This document shows positions 32,935 to 41,331 of a stretch of 64,000 nt of DNA, one piece after another (the stretch's first letter is position 1; the number at the start of each line of letters is the position of its first letter). The DNA is taken from positions 1,364,001-1,428,000 of the forward strand of contig JADJLX010000005.1 of the NCBI GenBank assembly GCA_016709865.1, read 5' to 3'. The DNA is from Bacteroidales bacterium. GTDB lineage: Bacteria > Bacteroidota > Bacteroidia > Bacteroidales > VadinHA17. The translations under genes and the position numbers were made by a program. Below the pieces are notes generated by a model that ran no database searches, had not been told where the DNA came from, and worked only from the letters and a program-made list of their open reading frames with translations.

Positions 32935-34116
32935 CTAATATTTTTGAAGCATAGTCAGCATCCTCCGGTCGAGTTTGCTTCCATGCCAGTCTTCATAGAC
33001 AATGTCTTTTCTGCCCGAGTCTAGTACCCCGAAGTCACCCCGGAAATTCCAGAAAGCCCATCCGATATTATTTTCGGTAAGAATGCTTAACACATCGCTC
33101 ATCCAGGCAATAAAAACATCGTGAGGTGTCTCTCTGTAACAGCCGCATTCGCCGCAATGGACTCCTACCCCCTGTGTAACGAGTTCAGTCCATGGACGAT
33201 AGAATTCCTCAAGACTCTTTCTGTCATAATACTTGCCATCGATAGTACCCGGCCAAACCGGCATGGGCGCGTCATCAGGATTTTTCCAGACCCATGATGC
33301 CCTGTAGTGTGATACTACTCCGGGATGATATCCTCTGCAGCTTTGACCTACTTTCAGATCGTTAAGTTCAGGAGTAACCTTACCTCCGCCATCATTTCCG
33401 TCAGCAACAACAAGACGTTTTGGATTCTGTTTGTGGATTACGTCGAGACAACCCTGAACAACCTTCCGGTAAATGTCACCCGGAACAGGGCCTTTTTTGC
33501 TGAACTGATCATTCATATCCTCGCGGAAGCAGGGTTCGTTAATGAGGTCGAAACTGAGCATCTTCTCAGATACATTATTGAATCTCTTCGCCCACATTTC
33601 CCAATGTTTAAAAAGTGCCTGCTGAGCCTGTTCATCTTTCCATAGATTATAGGGCTCATTGAAGCCTGCATTGATACAAAAACCGGGTACCCTGTGAAGG
33701 TTGAGACTTACATGCATTTTATGTTTATTCGCCAGATAAACAAGTTTTTCAATCTCAGCAATAACATCTTCATTGAAGTCCAGGACCTCATCAGGTGTTA
33801 TCTGTTTATTACGGTCTGTACCCGGATCGAATTTTAAATAACAGGGATACTGGATAGGGATACGGACAAAATCAAATCCCCAGTCAGACATCCATTTAAA
33901 ATCATCTTCTGTTGAGATGTTCCTGCCAGTGCGTGGCAGTTTCATTGGTCTGGAAGTATAAAAATCCATTAGATTAAATCCACGCCAGCGGGGCAGTTTA
34001 TTTTTAGTTTTATACGGAAGCGACAAATCCAATGCTGAAAGTCCACCGGCCAGACCAATCATGGCACTTCCCATTCCGGCAGTTTTTACAAATGAGCGAC
34101 GATTATAAATTCCCAT
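32935..34116 (-). CDS. GH5-family glycoside hydrolase with Tat-like leader
   Basis: 393 residues. The leader contains NRRSFVKTAGMG followed by a hydrophobic stretch. The TIM barrel has the cellulase-family signatures: the acid/base Glu194 in FDLINEPCF, His in NLHRVPG, and nucleophile Glu323 in VHCGECGCY. GH5 covers endo-glucanases, mannanases, xylanases and exo-enzymes; the subfamily cannot be assigned here. It stands 25 bases upstream of no other gene on its own strand except GH16, whose gene ends the adjacent unit, and both share direction, so they may be coexpressed. Confidence 0.88.
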   Translation of the reverse strand: MGIYNRRSFVKTAGMGSAMIGLAGGLSALDLSLPYKTKNKLPRWRGFNLMDFYTSRPMKLPRTGRNISTEDDFKWMSDWGFDFVRIPIQYPCYLKFDPGTDRNKQITPDEVLDFNEDVIAEIEKLVYLANKHKMHVSLNLHRVPGFCINAGFNEPYNLWKDEQAQQALFKHWEMWAKRFNNVSEKMLSFDLINEPCFREDMNDQFSKKGPVPGDIYRKVVQGCLDVIHKQNPKRLVVADGNDGGGKVTPELNDLKVGQSCRGYHPGVVSHYRASWVWKNPDDAPMPVWPGTIDGKYYDRKSLEEFYRPWTELVTQGVGVHCGECGCYRETPHDVFIAWMSDVLSILTENNIGWAFWNFRGDFGVLDSGRKDIVYEDWHGSKLDRRMLTMLQKY

Positions 34117-34141
34117 AGCGATTGATATTATTAATTTTATT

Positions 34142-34936
34142 TTATTTCATTTCATAAATACGCACATAATCGACTATAAACTCCTGTGGAAAAATAGAAT
34201 CATCAATTCCGGGTTCGCCCTCCTTAAAGTTGACCCACAGAGCCTGATTAAGAATCAGATACTGCGGAGCAATAAATGGCCACTCTCCTATCCCTTCACC
34301 TTTCGACTTACATGAAAAATACATCTTGTCATCCATAAAGAAATCCATCCTGTCGGCAAACCATTCAACAGCATAGATGTGAAAATCCTCATAAGGTTTT
34401 TCGTATGTTATTTTACCACCCCGGCTAGTACCTTTTGTATGATTATAATCCCGTGTATGGACATTTGCAGCAACTGTATTAGGATCATGTCCCCAGTACT
34501 CCATAATATCAATTTCTCCGCAGGCCGGCCAGCCGCCTGTGAGACCAAGGGTCCAAATTGCAGGCCACATGCCTCTTCCGCGGGGAAGCTTTGCCCTTAC
34601 TTCAATACGACCATAGGTGAATTCATATTTACCCCTGGTATTAATCCTGGCAGAAGTGTATTTCTTCACTCCATCAACTTCTTCTAATCGTGTGGTAATA
34701 ATTAATTTCCCGTTTTCAACCCGAACATTTTTAAGATCTCTGGTATGATACTGGGGTTCATTATTGGCTCTTGCCTTTCCCGTTTCGAAGTTCCACCTGG
34801 TTTCATCAGGAAGTCCGTTTTTATCGAACTCTTCAGCCCATATCAGCTTCTTTGTCTGAGGTTCGCTATTTGTTAAAGGCTGACTCTGCGCCAGTAAAGG
34901 CAAAAATACAAGCAGAAGTAGAAATATTTTTTTCAT
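34142..34936 (-). CDS. GH16-family endo-beta-glucanase-like protein, exported
   Basis: 264 residues with a signal peptide (IFLLLLVFLPLLAQSQ). The beta-jelly-roll catalytic motif is GEIDIMEYWG, with nucleophile Glu141, Asp143 and acid/base Glu146. LPRGRGMWPAIWTLG is also typical. The family includes laminarinases, lichenases, agarases and carrageenases; the sequence looks most like beta-1,3(4)-glucanases. The gene is 25 bases upstream of the GH5 gene on the same strand, so the two form a likely pair attacking beta-glucan or a mixed-linkage backbone. Confidence 0.9.
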   Translation of the reverse strand: MKKIFLLLLVFLPLLAQSQPLTNSEPQTKKLIWAEEFDKNGLPDETRWNFETGKARANNEPQYHTRDLKNVRVENGKLIITTRLEEVDGVKKYTSARINTRGKYEFTYGRIEVRAKLPRGRGMWPAIWTLGLTGGWPACGEIDIMEYWGHDPNTVAANVHTRDYNHTKGTSRGGKITYEKPYEDFHIYAVEWFADRMDFFMDDKMYFSCKSKGEGIGEWPFIAPQYLILNQALWVNFKEGEPGIDDSIFPQEFIVDYVRIYEMK

Positions 34937-35048
34937 GACTGTAATTTAGATTATTTTGGATTATTGAATGCTGATTAAGTATTATATTGTGTTGTGTAAT
35001 ATCAATGCGTCATTGGATAAAGATATTCTAAAAATATAAAACAGAAAC

Positions 35049-35750
35049 ATGAAAACCAGGAACTTTTTCTTACCACTTTTTCTTGCGGGTATCGTCTCAG
35101 TTACAATTCTACAGATAAGCTGCCAGAATGGTAAAAACGAATATAAAGGAAAGCCGTTTGCAGATTCTGTTTATAAATCAGGAGCACAATTAATTCCCGG
35201 CAAATTGCAGTGCGAATACTATGATTTTGGGGGAGAAGGAATTGCATTCCATGATAATGACACAATAAACTCCGGGAGCGGCAGGTTGAATCCTGCTGAT
35301 GGTTCATACCTCAATGAATTCCGGATTAATGAGGCCGTCGACATTTCCTATACAAAATTCCGTGATCCGGCAATCGATAACAGCCCGTTCAATTTTGTGG
35401 AACCTGAAAAAGATTCATTTTATGTAGGATGGACAGCACCCGGGGAATGGACAAAATATACTGTAAATGTAAAAGAGACAGGAACATATGAACTTGGAAT
35501 AATGTACACATCAAATCAGAACGGAAAGATCTCTCTCTCGGTAAATGATATTGACAAAACCGGTCCTCTTCTCATTACTTCAACATTTGTGGCTGCCGAT
35601 ACTATAGCGTGGAGGCAATGGCATCACTGGAACTATATTGATAAACTGGCCCGTATAGACCTTAAAAAAGGAATCCAGACAATCACAATAAATACAATAG
35701 ATATAGGCCAGATGAATTACGACTATATGATTTTTGAATTAATAAAATAG
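35049..35750 (+). CDS. CBM6-like carbohydrate-binding lipoprotein
   Basis: 233 residues. Lipobox VTILQISC gives an acylated N-terminus. The rest resembles a single CBM6-type beta-sandwich: CEYYDFGGEGIAFHD at the start, VGWTAPGEWTKYTVNVKETGTYELGI in the middle and KKGIQTITINTIDIGQMNYDYMIFE at the end. The conserved aromatic and Asn/Asp positions fit ligand binding. No catalytic domain is attached, so it probably holds a glycan at the cell surface. It is followed by the DUF362 gene in the same direction after about 60 bases. Confidence 0.8.
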   Translation: MKTRNFFLPLFLAGIVSVTILQISCQNGKNEYKGKPFADSVYKSGAQLIPGKLQCEYYDFGGEGIAFHDNDTINSGSGRLNPADGSYLNEFRINEAVDISYTKFRDPAIDNSPFNFVEPEKDSFYVGWTAPGEWTKYTVNVKETGTYELGIMYTSNQNGKISLSVNDIDKTGPLLITSTFVAADTIAWRQWHHWNYIDKLARIDLKKGIQTITINTIDIGQMNYDYMIFELIK

Positions 35751-35813
35751 TATATTAGCTATACCAATATTATCAACCTTTGAACCAACCTAACCTGACT
35801 AATACCATTAAAG

Positions 35814-37394
35814 ATGATTACAGATGCCCGATTTCAAAAACTTCCTGCATGGATAAAAAAAACCATGCTGTTTCTGAGTAAGATAAAAGTACCTTCAAAA
35901 CTTGTCGTAATTGTAATTTCCGTACTGGCAACAATATGGTTCCTTGTACGCGTTATCCCTAAACCATCAAGAGCAACATACCCATGCATGCAGATTGTGG
36001 CGCCGATAATGTCGGGCTTTGTAATCTGGTTAATAACACTTTCAGGAGCAGTTTTTGCCTTCAGAAAAGCAAAATACAAAATTCTGGAAGCAAAATATAT
36101 AGCAGCAGTATTATTTATTTTTATAGGAATTTCAGCCACCTGGCTTTTTATGACTCAATCCGCAGCTGAAACAAAAGCAGCCTCACTGGAGATCTGGTAT
36201 AAGCCTAACATCCCTCTTGGTGTTGCGAAGGGTATCCATCCGGGAAGGGTTGCCTGGGGACACAACACAAAAATTGCATCCTGGGATGGTACAACAGGCA
36301 ACTGGTGGGAGGATCGTTTCAATAATCAGACTGAAACGGATAAACTTCTTACACAGACACTGACAAGTCTGACCGGTGTGAAAAGTGAAAAGAAATCATG
36401 GAATGCGCTTTTTCAGCATTTCAATAAAACAAAAAATAACTCAGCTACAGGATATCAGGACGGACAAAAAATTGCTATTAAAGTAAACCTGAACAATACC
36501 TACTCACATGAGAGCAACAATGAGATTAATGCAAATCCTCATCTGATGCTTTCTCTGCTGAAAAGTCTTATCAATGAAGCCGGAGTAGCCCAGGAAAATA
36601 TTACAATAGGTGATCCCAGCCGATTTTTGACAAATAACGTTTATGACAAACTCCATGCGGTTTATCCGAATGTACATTATATTGATCATAACGGCGGCGA
36701 CGGACGTGAAAAAGCCACATTTGTTGAAAATGCAATACCATATTCAGTTGATAACGGGAAAGTAGCTACGGGACTTGCAACCAGTTTTGTGGAAGCAGAT
36801 TATGTAATCAACATGGCACTTATGAAAGGTCATGTAAGTCAGGGTGTTACCCTCTGTGCAAAGAACTATTTCGGATGTACCAGTATCGAAGCCGACTGGA
36901 GGAAAAATGCGCACAGCAGCGGATTCAGTCAGAACAAGAAAGGATTGAAGACATATTCAGTTTATCCCGATTATATGGGACATAAGGATCTTGGAGGAAA
37001 AACTATGCTCTTTTTAATTGACGGGATTTACAGTAACAAATTTGTCGATAAAGTACCTGCCTTCAAATGGACACTAGCACCTTTTAACAATAACTGGCCG
37101 GGCAGTTTGTTTGCCTCCCAGGATGGTGTTGCGATAGATGCAGTAGTTCTTGACTTCATTTTAGCAGAATGGCCCGATGCACCAGATATGATGTACAGCG
37201 ATTTTTCAGTAAATGAGAGTGCACTGGCTGACAATCCGCCTTCAGGAACAATATATGATCCTGAAAAAGACGGTACAAGGCTTACCAGCCTTGGCGTATC
37301 TGAACACTGGAACAATCCTTCAGAAAAGAAATACAGCCGGAACATGGGTAAAGAGACAGGTATAGAACTTGTTTATTCCCCTGTAAAAAAATAA
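35814..37394 (+). CDS. Membrane-anchored DUF362 protein
   Basis: 526 residues. Three hydrophobic segments occur near residues 30-47, 58-80 and 98-115. The large C-terminal part is a DUF362 domain: KIAIKVNLNNTYSHE, ENITIGDPSRFL, VIDHN-like YIDHNGGDG, ADYVINMALMKGH and CAKNYFGC. DUF362 proteins often carry or neighbour Fe-S domains, but no cysteine cluster is seen here. The function is unknown. It starts a run with the RraA-like, dehydratase and MFS genes. Confidence 0.78.
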   Translation: MITDARFQKLPAWIKKTMLFLSKIKVPSKLVVIVISVLATIWFLVRVIPKPSRATYPCMQIVAPIMSGFVIWLITLSGAVFAFRKAKYKILEAKYIAAVLFIFIGISATWLFMTQSAAETKAASLEIWYKPNIPLGVAKGIHPGRVAWGHNTKIASWDGTTGNWWEDRFNNQTETDKLLTQTLTSLTGVKSEKKSWNALFQHFNKTKNNSATGYQDGQKIAIKVNLNNTYSHESNNEINANPHLMLSLLKSLINEAGVAQENITIGDPSRFLTNNVYDKLHAVYPNVHYIDHNGGDGREKATFVENAIPYSVDNGKVATGLATSFVEADYVINMALMKGHVSQGVTLCAKNYFGCTSIEADWRKNAHSSGFSQNKKGLKTYSVYPDYMGHKDLGGKTMLFLIDGIYSNKFVDKVPAFKWTLAPFNNNWPGSLFASQDGVAIDAVVLDFILAEWPDAPDMMYSDFSVNESALADNPPSGTIYDPEKDGTRLTSLGVSEHWNNPSEKKYSRNMGKETGIELVYSPVKK

Positions 37395-37462
37395 ATAATC
37401 AAGTCTCTCCATTTATCAGAAAATTAACAGATTAAACCAAATCAACCAAAAACCTATAACAC

Positions 37463-38398
37463 ATGAACAGAAAAATATTATTACTGGCAGCCTCACTACT
37501 TTTTTGTGGCCTGTTAACCTATGCGCAGAATGTTGGTTCTTCACCTGAGTATATAAAAGCTCTGACAGCTGACTGGAAAGGAGAACGATTTGCAGACGGA
37601 AGACCTAAAGTCTCAGATGCTATACTTGAAAGATTAAAAAACATATCCATTGAAGAAGCATGGGGCGTTCTCAGAAACAAGGGTTTTCAGAACCAATATG
37701 AAGGCGACTGGACAATTATAGATCCTTCCCAACCAATGACCGGAAGGGTTGTAACTGCTCAGTATATGCCATTAAGACCTGACCTGGAAAAACAGGTAAA
37801 AGCACAAGGTAAGATCGAAAACAGGGCTCAGCAGGGAGGAACAAACTCATGGCCTATAGATATTTTAGTTAACGGCGATGTTTATGTTGCTGATGCCTAT
37901 GGCAAAATTGCTGATGGTACACTTATCGGTGATAACCTTGGTAATTCGATATTTGCAAAATCACAGAGAGGAGTTGTATTTTACGGATCAGTAAGGGATC
38001 AGGAAGGCCTTTCTGAAATTAAGGGATTCAACGGCTGGATAAAAGGTGCAGATCCTTCATATATTCAGCAGATGATGCTTGTTTCAATAAACGCACCAAT
38101 ACGTGTTGGCCGTGCTACAGTATTGCCTGGCGATGTTGTACTCGCAAAAAAATATGGCGTAATATTTATACCTGCCTACCTGGTCGAAGATCTTGTTTTA
38201 ACTTCAGAAGTAACAGCACTTCGTGATGAATTCGGCCATCAGCGCCTGCGTGAAAAGAAATACCTTGCCGGTCAGATCGATAGCCAATGGAGCGAAGAGA
38301 TCAAAAAAGATTTTCTGAACTGGCTGAATAACTACCCCGGAAAACTTCCAATGACCAAGGCTGAACTGGATAATTATCTGAAAGAAAGGAACTACTAA
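37463..38398 (+). CDS. Exported RraA-like (HMG aldolase/dimethylmenaquinone methyltransferase-like) protein
   Basis: 311 residues with a signal peptide (LLAASLLFCGLLTYAQ). Residues about 70-270 match the RraA fold: DVYVADAYGKIADGTLIGDNL, AKSQRGVVFYGSVRD (the Arg-Asp pair that binds the substrate and Mg2+), and ATVLPGDVVLAKKYGVIFIP. True catalytic members cleave 4-hydroxy-4-methyl-2-oxoglutarate or decarboxylate oxaloacetate. An exported form is unusual. The downstream dehydratase would make a 2-keto-3-deoxy acid, a plausible aldol-cleavage substrate. The methyltransferase name commonly given to this family is misleading. Confidence 0.8.
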   Translation: MNRKILLLAASLLFCGLLTYAQNVGSSPEYIKALTADWKGERFADGRPKVSDAILERLKNISIEEAWGVLRNKGFQNQYEGDWTIIDPSQPMTGRVVTAQYMPLRPDLEKQVKAQGKIENRAQQGGTNSWPIDILVNGDVYVADAYGKIADGTLIGDNLGNSIFAKSQRGVVFYGSVRDQEGLSEIKGFNGWIKGADPSYIQQMMLVSINAPIRVGRATVLPGDVVLAKKYGVIFIPAYLVEDLVLTSEVTALRDEFGHQRLREKKYLAGQIDSQWSEEIKKDFLNWLNNYPGKLPMTKAELDNYLKERNY

Positions 38399-38420
38399 CT
38401 ATGAATAAAAAGTAGATTTT

Positions 38421-38525
38421 TGACTTTTCCTTAGTGTCCTTAGTGACTTACTTTGTGCGCCTTTGTGGTAAAAAAAAAGTTAACCACAAAGGGACACTAA
38501 GGCATCACAAAGGAACACAAAGGGA
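38421..38525. repeat. Composite palindrome of CACAAAGG/CACTAAGG words
   Basis: Left arm CCTTAGTG, CTTTGTG and CCTTTGTGGT; right arm ACCACAAAGG, CACTAAGG and CACAAAGGAACACAAAGG; centre is an A-run. Each word recurs at about 8-10 base steps. It lies between the RraA-like and dehydratase genes. Confidence 0.8.
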
Positions 38526-38566
38526 ATCAAACAAAGTCAATTACTTTTATACAATAACAATATAAA

Positions 38567-40045
38567 ATGAAAAGTATATTACAGCAGATTGCTGATAAAA
38601 CAAGGATTCAGGAAAACTCTGAAAAGGAAGCCATAAAAGCTGAAATTGCAAACCCGGCAACAACAAATGACCGCCGTAATTTCCTGAAGAAGGCCGCTCT
38701 GGGTGGTATCGCACTCGGGGGAATGATGAAACTCTCAATTGAAGATACAATTGCACAAACAACCCAGAATGTGCAGAGATCTTCAGCTCCTTCTGAACTG
38801 AAAATTACTGATATGAGGATGGCAAACATCTATAATAAATGGATCATCAGGATAGACACCAACCAGGGAATTTATGGTCTTGGAGAAGTCAGGGACGGAG
38901 CAGACGGACGATATGCACTTTTCCTAAAGAGCAGGATATTAGGACTTAACCCATGTAATGTTGAGATGCTTTTCAAAATTATCAGACAGTATGGTTATCA
39001 TGGCCGTCAGGGAGGTGGTGTTTGTGCTGTTGAGATGGCTTTATGGGACCTTACAGGTAAAGCTTACGGAGTGCCTGCATGGCAGCTGCTTGGGGGAAGA
39101 TACCGCGATAAGATAAGGCTATATGCCGACACACCGGGTGCAAGGGACCCAAAAGCTTTTGCTGAAACAATGAAGAAGCGCGTTGACGAACAGGGATTTA
39201 CCTGGCTTAAGATGGACCTTGGGATACATGTTGTTGCCAACATACCTGATGCACTTGTTAATACGAAATTCTGGGATGGCGCAACCGGACAATATGATTT
39301 GAAAGATTATATGAATTATGGAAATGCGCTCCATCCATTTACACAGGTACAGATTACTGATAAAGGGCTTGCAGGGCTTGCAGAATATGTTGAATCAGTA
39401 AGAAATGCAGTTGGTTATGAAATGCCTTTATGCGCCGACCATTTTGGTCACTTTGATATTAACAACTCTATCCGTTTCGCTAAAGCAATGGAGAAATACA
39501 GGCTCGCATGGGTTGAAGATATGGTTCCATGGTTCTATACCGACCAGTGGAAAACTGTTTCTGATGCTATTGAAACACCCACATGCACCGGGGAAGATAT
39601 CTATATGTTAAAAGGCGGATTCAAACCACTTCTTGATGCCAGAGCAGTTGATATAATTCAACCCGACCTTGGAACATCTGGAGGACTGCTTGAAACCAAG
39701 CGTATCGGTGATTATGCAGAGGAGTGCGGAGTAGCTATGGCTATGCATATGGCTGGTTCGCCTGTTTGTTTTATGGCAAATGTACATTGTGCAGCCGCAA
39801 CACAAAACTTCCTTGCACTTGAACACCACAGTGTTGACACACCCTGGTGGATAAACCTAGTAAAAATGACTGGCAGCAAACCAATGATTGAAAAAGGTTA
39901 TGCCAATGTCCCGCTTGACTCACCCGGTCTGGGAGTGGAACTTAATGAGGAAGAGTGCAAAAAACATCTTGGCAGAGACACCAAATGGTTTGATCCTACT
40001 CCGGAATGGGATAAGAAAGTATCACACGACAGACTCTGGAGCTAA
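38567..40045 (+). CDS. Enolase-superfamily (mandelate racemase/galactonate dehydratase group) enzyme with Tat-type leader
   Basis: 492 residues. An unusual N-terminal segment of about 35 residues precedes a Tat-like motif (DRRNFLKKAALGG) and hydrophobic run. The catalytic barrel has the metal ligands in LCADHFGHFD, WVEDMVPW and TGEDIYM, and the catalytic His in MHMAGSPVCF. This arrangement is that of D-galactonate/D-gluconate/mannonate-type dehydratases, which make 2-keto-3-deoxy acids. The leader suggests the enzyme acts outside the cytoplasm. Its stop overlaps the MFS start by one base (TAATG), so the two are translationally coupled. Confidence 0.87.
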   Translation: MKSILQQIADKTRIQENSEKEAIKAEIANPATTNDRRNFLKKAALGGIALGGMMKLSIEDTIAQTTQNVQRSSAPSELKITDMRMANIYNKWIIRIDTNQGIYGLGEVRDGADGRYALFLKSRILGLNPCNVEMLFKIIRQYGYHGRQGGGVCAVEMALWDLTGKAYGVPAWQLLGGRYRDKIRLYADTPGARDPKAFAETMKKRVDEQGFTWLKMDLGIHVVANIPDALVNTKFWDGATGQYDLKDYMNYGNALHPFTQVQITDKGLAGLAEYVESVRNAVGYEMPLCADHFGHFDINNSIRFAKAMEKYRLAWVEDMVPWFYTDQWKTVSDAIETPTCTGEDIYMLKGGFKPLLDARAVDIIQPDLGTSGGLLETKRIGDYAEECGVAMAMHMAGSPVCFMANVHCAAATQNFLALEHHSVDTPWWINLVKMTGSKPMIEKGYANVPLDSPGLGVELNEEECKKHLGRDTKWFDPTPEWDKKVSHDRLWS

Positions 40046-41301
40046 TGGAGAAAGTGCTTTCAATGAAACGCTGGTATCGATTAATACCGATTGCCTTTAT
40101 TACATATAGTCTGGCGTATCTCGACCGTGCCAATTTCGGATTCGCTGCAGCAGGCGGAATGGCAAAAGACCTGAATATTACTGCAGCCATGTCGTCCCTG
40201 CTGGGATCGCTTTTCTTTCTGGGCTACTTCTTCTTTCAGGTTCCCGGGGCACTATATGCTTCTAAAAAAAGTGCGAAGAAATTAATATTCTGGTCGCTGA
40301 TTCTCTGGGGAGCTCTGGCCATGGCCACCGGTATGGTAAGCAATGTTAAAGGATTGATTGCGATCAGGTTTTTCCTTGGTGTAGTTGAAAGTGCAGTGAT
40401 GCCTTCGATGCTTGTATTCTTGAGTATGTGGTTCACAAAATCAGAACGTTCGAGGGCTAATACATTTCTCATTCTTGGCAATCCTGTCACAATTCTCTGG
40501 ATGTCAGTATTATCCGGCTACCTGATTGATTCTGTCGGCTGGCGGTGGATGTTTATATGGGAGGGACTCCCGGCAATTTTATGGGCATTTTTGTGGTGGT
40601 GGCTGGTTGTAGACAGACCCGGTGATGCCAAATGGTTAACTAACGATGAAAAGAGCGACCTGCAGGCAAAACTGGACCTGGAACAACAGGAGATTAAACC
40701 TGTTAAAAACTATGCAATAGCTTTCAGATCGAGAGTTGTTATTCTGTTGTGCCTGCAGTATGCGCTATGGTGCATAGGGGTATATGGATTTGTAATGTGG
40801 CTTCCGTCTATTATAAATGCTGCGCCTGACTCGGATATTATAAAAACAGGATGGCTGGCAGCAGTGCCATATCTCCTGGCAATTATTGGTATGCTGACTG
40901 CCTCCTATTTCTCAGATAAAACATTAATGAGAAAAACTTTTATCTGGCCATTTCTGTTAATAGGTTCTCTCGCTTTCTATGGATCTTACCTCATAGGAAC
41001 CAGTAACTTCTGGCTCTCATATACATTGCTTGTTATTGCAGGGGGAGCAATGTATGCACCATACGGACCATTCTTCGCAGTCATTACCGAAGTTTTGCCA
41101 AGAAACGTATCAGCAGGCGCAATTGCACTGATAAACAGTCTGGGGGCATTAGGTTCATTTGTAGGGGCCTATATTGTTGGTTATCTGAATGGTACTACAG
41201 GCGGATTTGGAGCTTCCTATATTTTCATGGCAGGATCTCTTCTAATTTCCGGGATACTTACCATGATAGCAATAAAACCAAAAGAAGTAAAGCCGGCATA
41301 G
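40045..41301 (+). CDS. MFS transporter, anion:cation symporter (hexuronate/sugar-acid) type
   Basis: 418 residues with about 12 hydrophobic helices. The first helix (RWYRLIPIAFITYSLAYLDRANFGFA) carries the YLDR-N motif typical of the ACS family that imports glucarate, galactonate and hexuronates. A central loop lies near residues 195-225. Coupling to the upstream dehydratase gene suggests it imports a sugar acid or 2-keto-3-deoxy acid. Transcription ends at the hairpin at 41294-41331, whose stem begins inside the last codons. Confidence 0.9.
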   Translation: MEKVLSMKRWYRLIPIAFITYSLAYLDRANFGFAAAGGMAKDLNITAAMSSLLGSLFFLGYFFFQVPGALYASKKSAKKLIFWSLILWGALAMATGMVSNVKGLIAIRFFLGVVESAVMPSMLVFLSMWFTKSERSRANTFLILGNPVTILWMSVLSGYLIDSVGWRWMFIWEGLPAILWAFLWWWLVVDRPGDAKWLTNDEKSDLQAKLDLEQQEIKPVKNYAIAFRSRVVILLCLQYALWCIGVYGFVMWLPSIINAAPDSDIIKTGWLAAVPYLLAIIGMLTASYFSDKTLMRKTFIWPFLLIGSLAFYGSYLIGTSNFWLSYTLLVIAGGAMYAPYGPFFAVITEVLPRNVSAGAIALINSLGALGSFVGAYIVGYLNGTTGGFGASYIFMAGSLLISGILTMIAIKPKEVKPA

Positions 41302-41331
41302 CGAAAATTACTTTATGCCGACTCTTTTTTT
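41294..41331 (+). terminator. Rho-independent terminator after the MFS gene
   Basis: Stem CGGCATA (41294-41300) / TATGCCG (41314-41320), then a T-run at 41324-41331. The stem overlaps the MFS stop codon, and the T-run ends at the 3' end of the converging DUF5107 gene. Confidence 0.7.
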
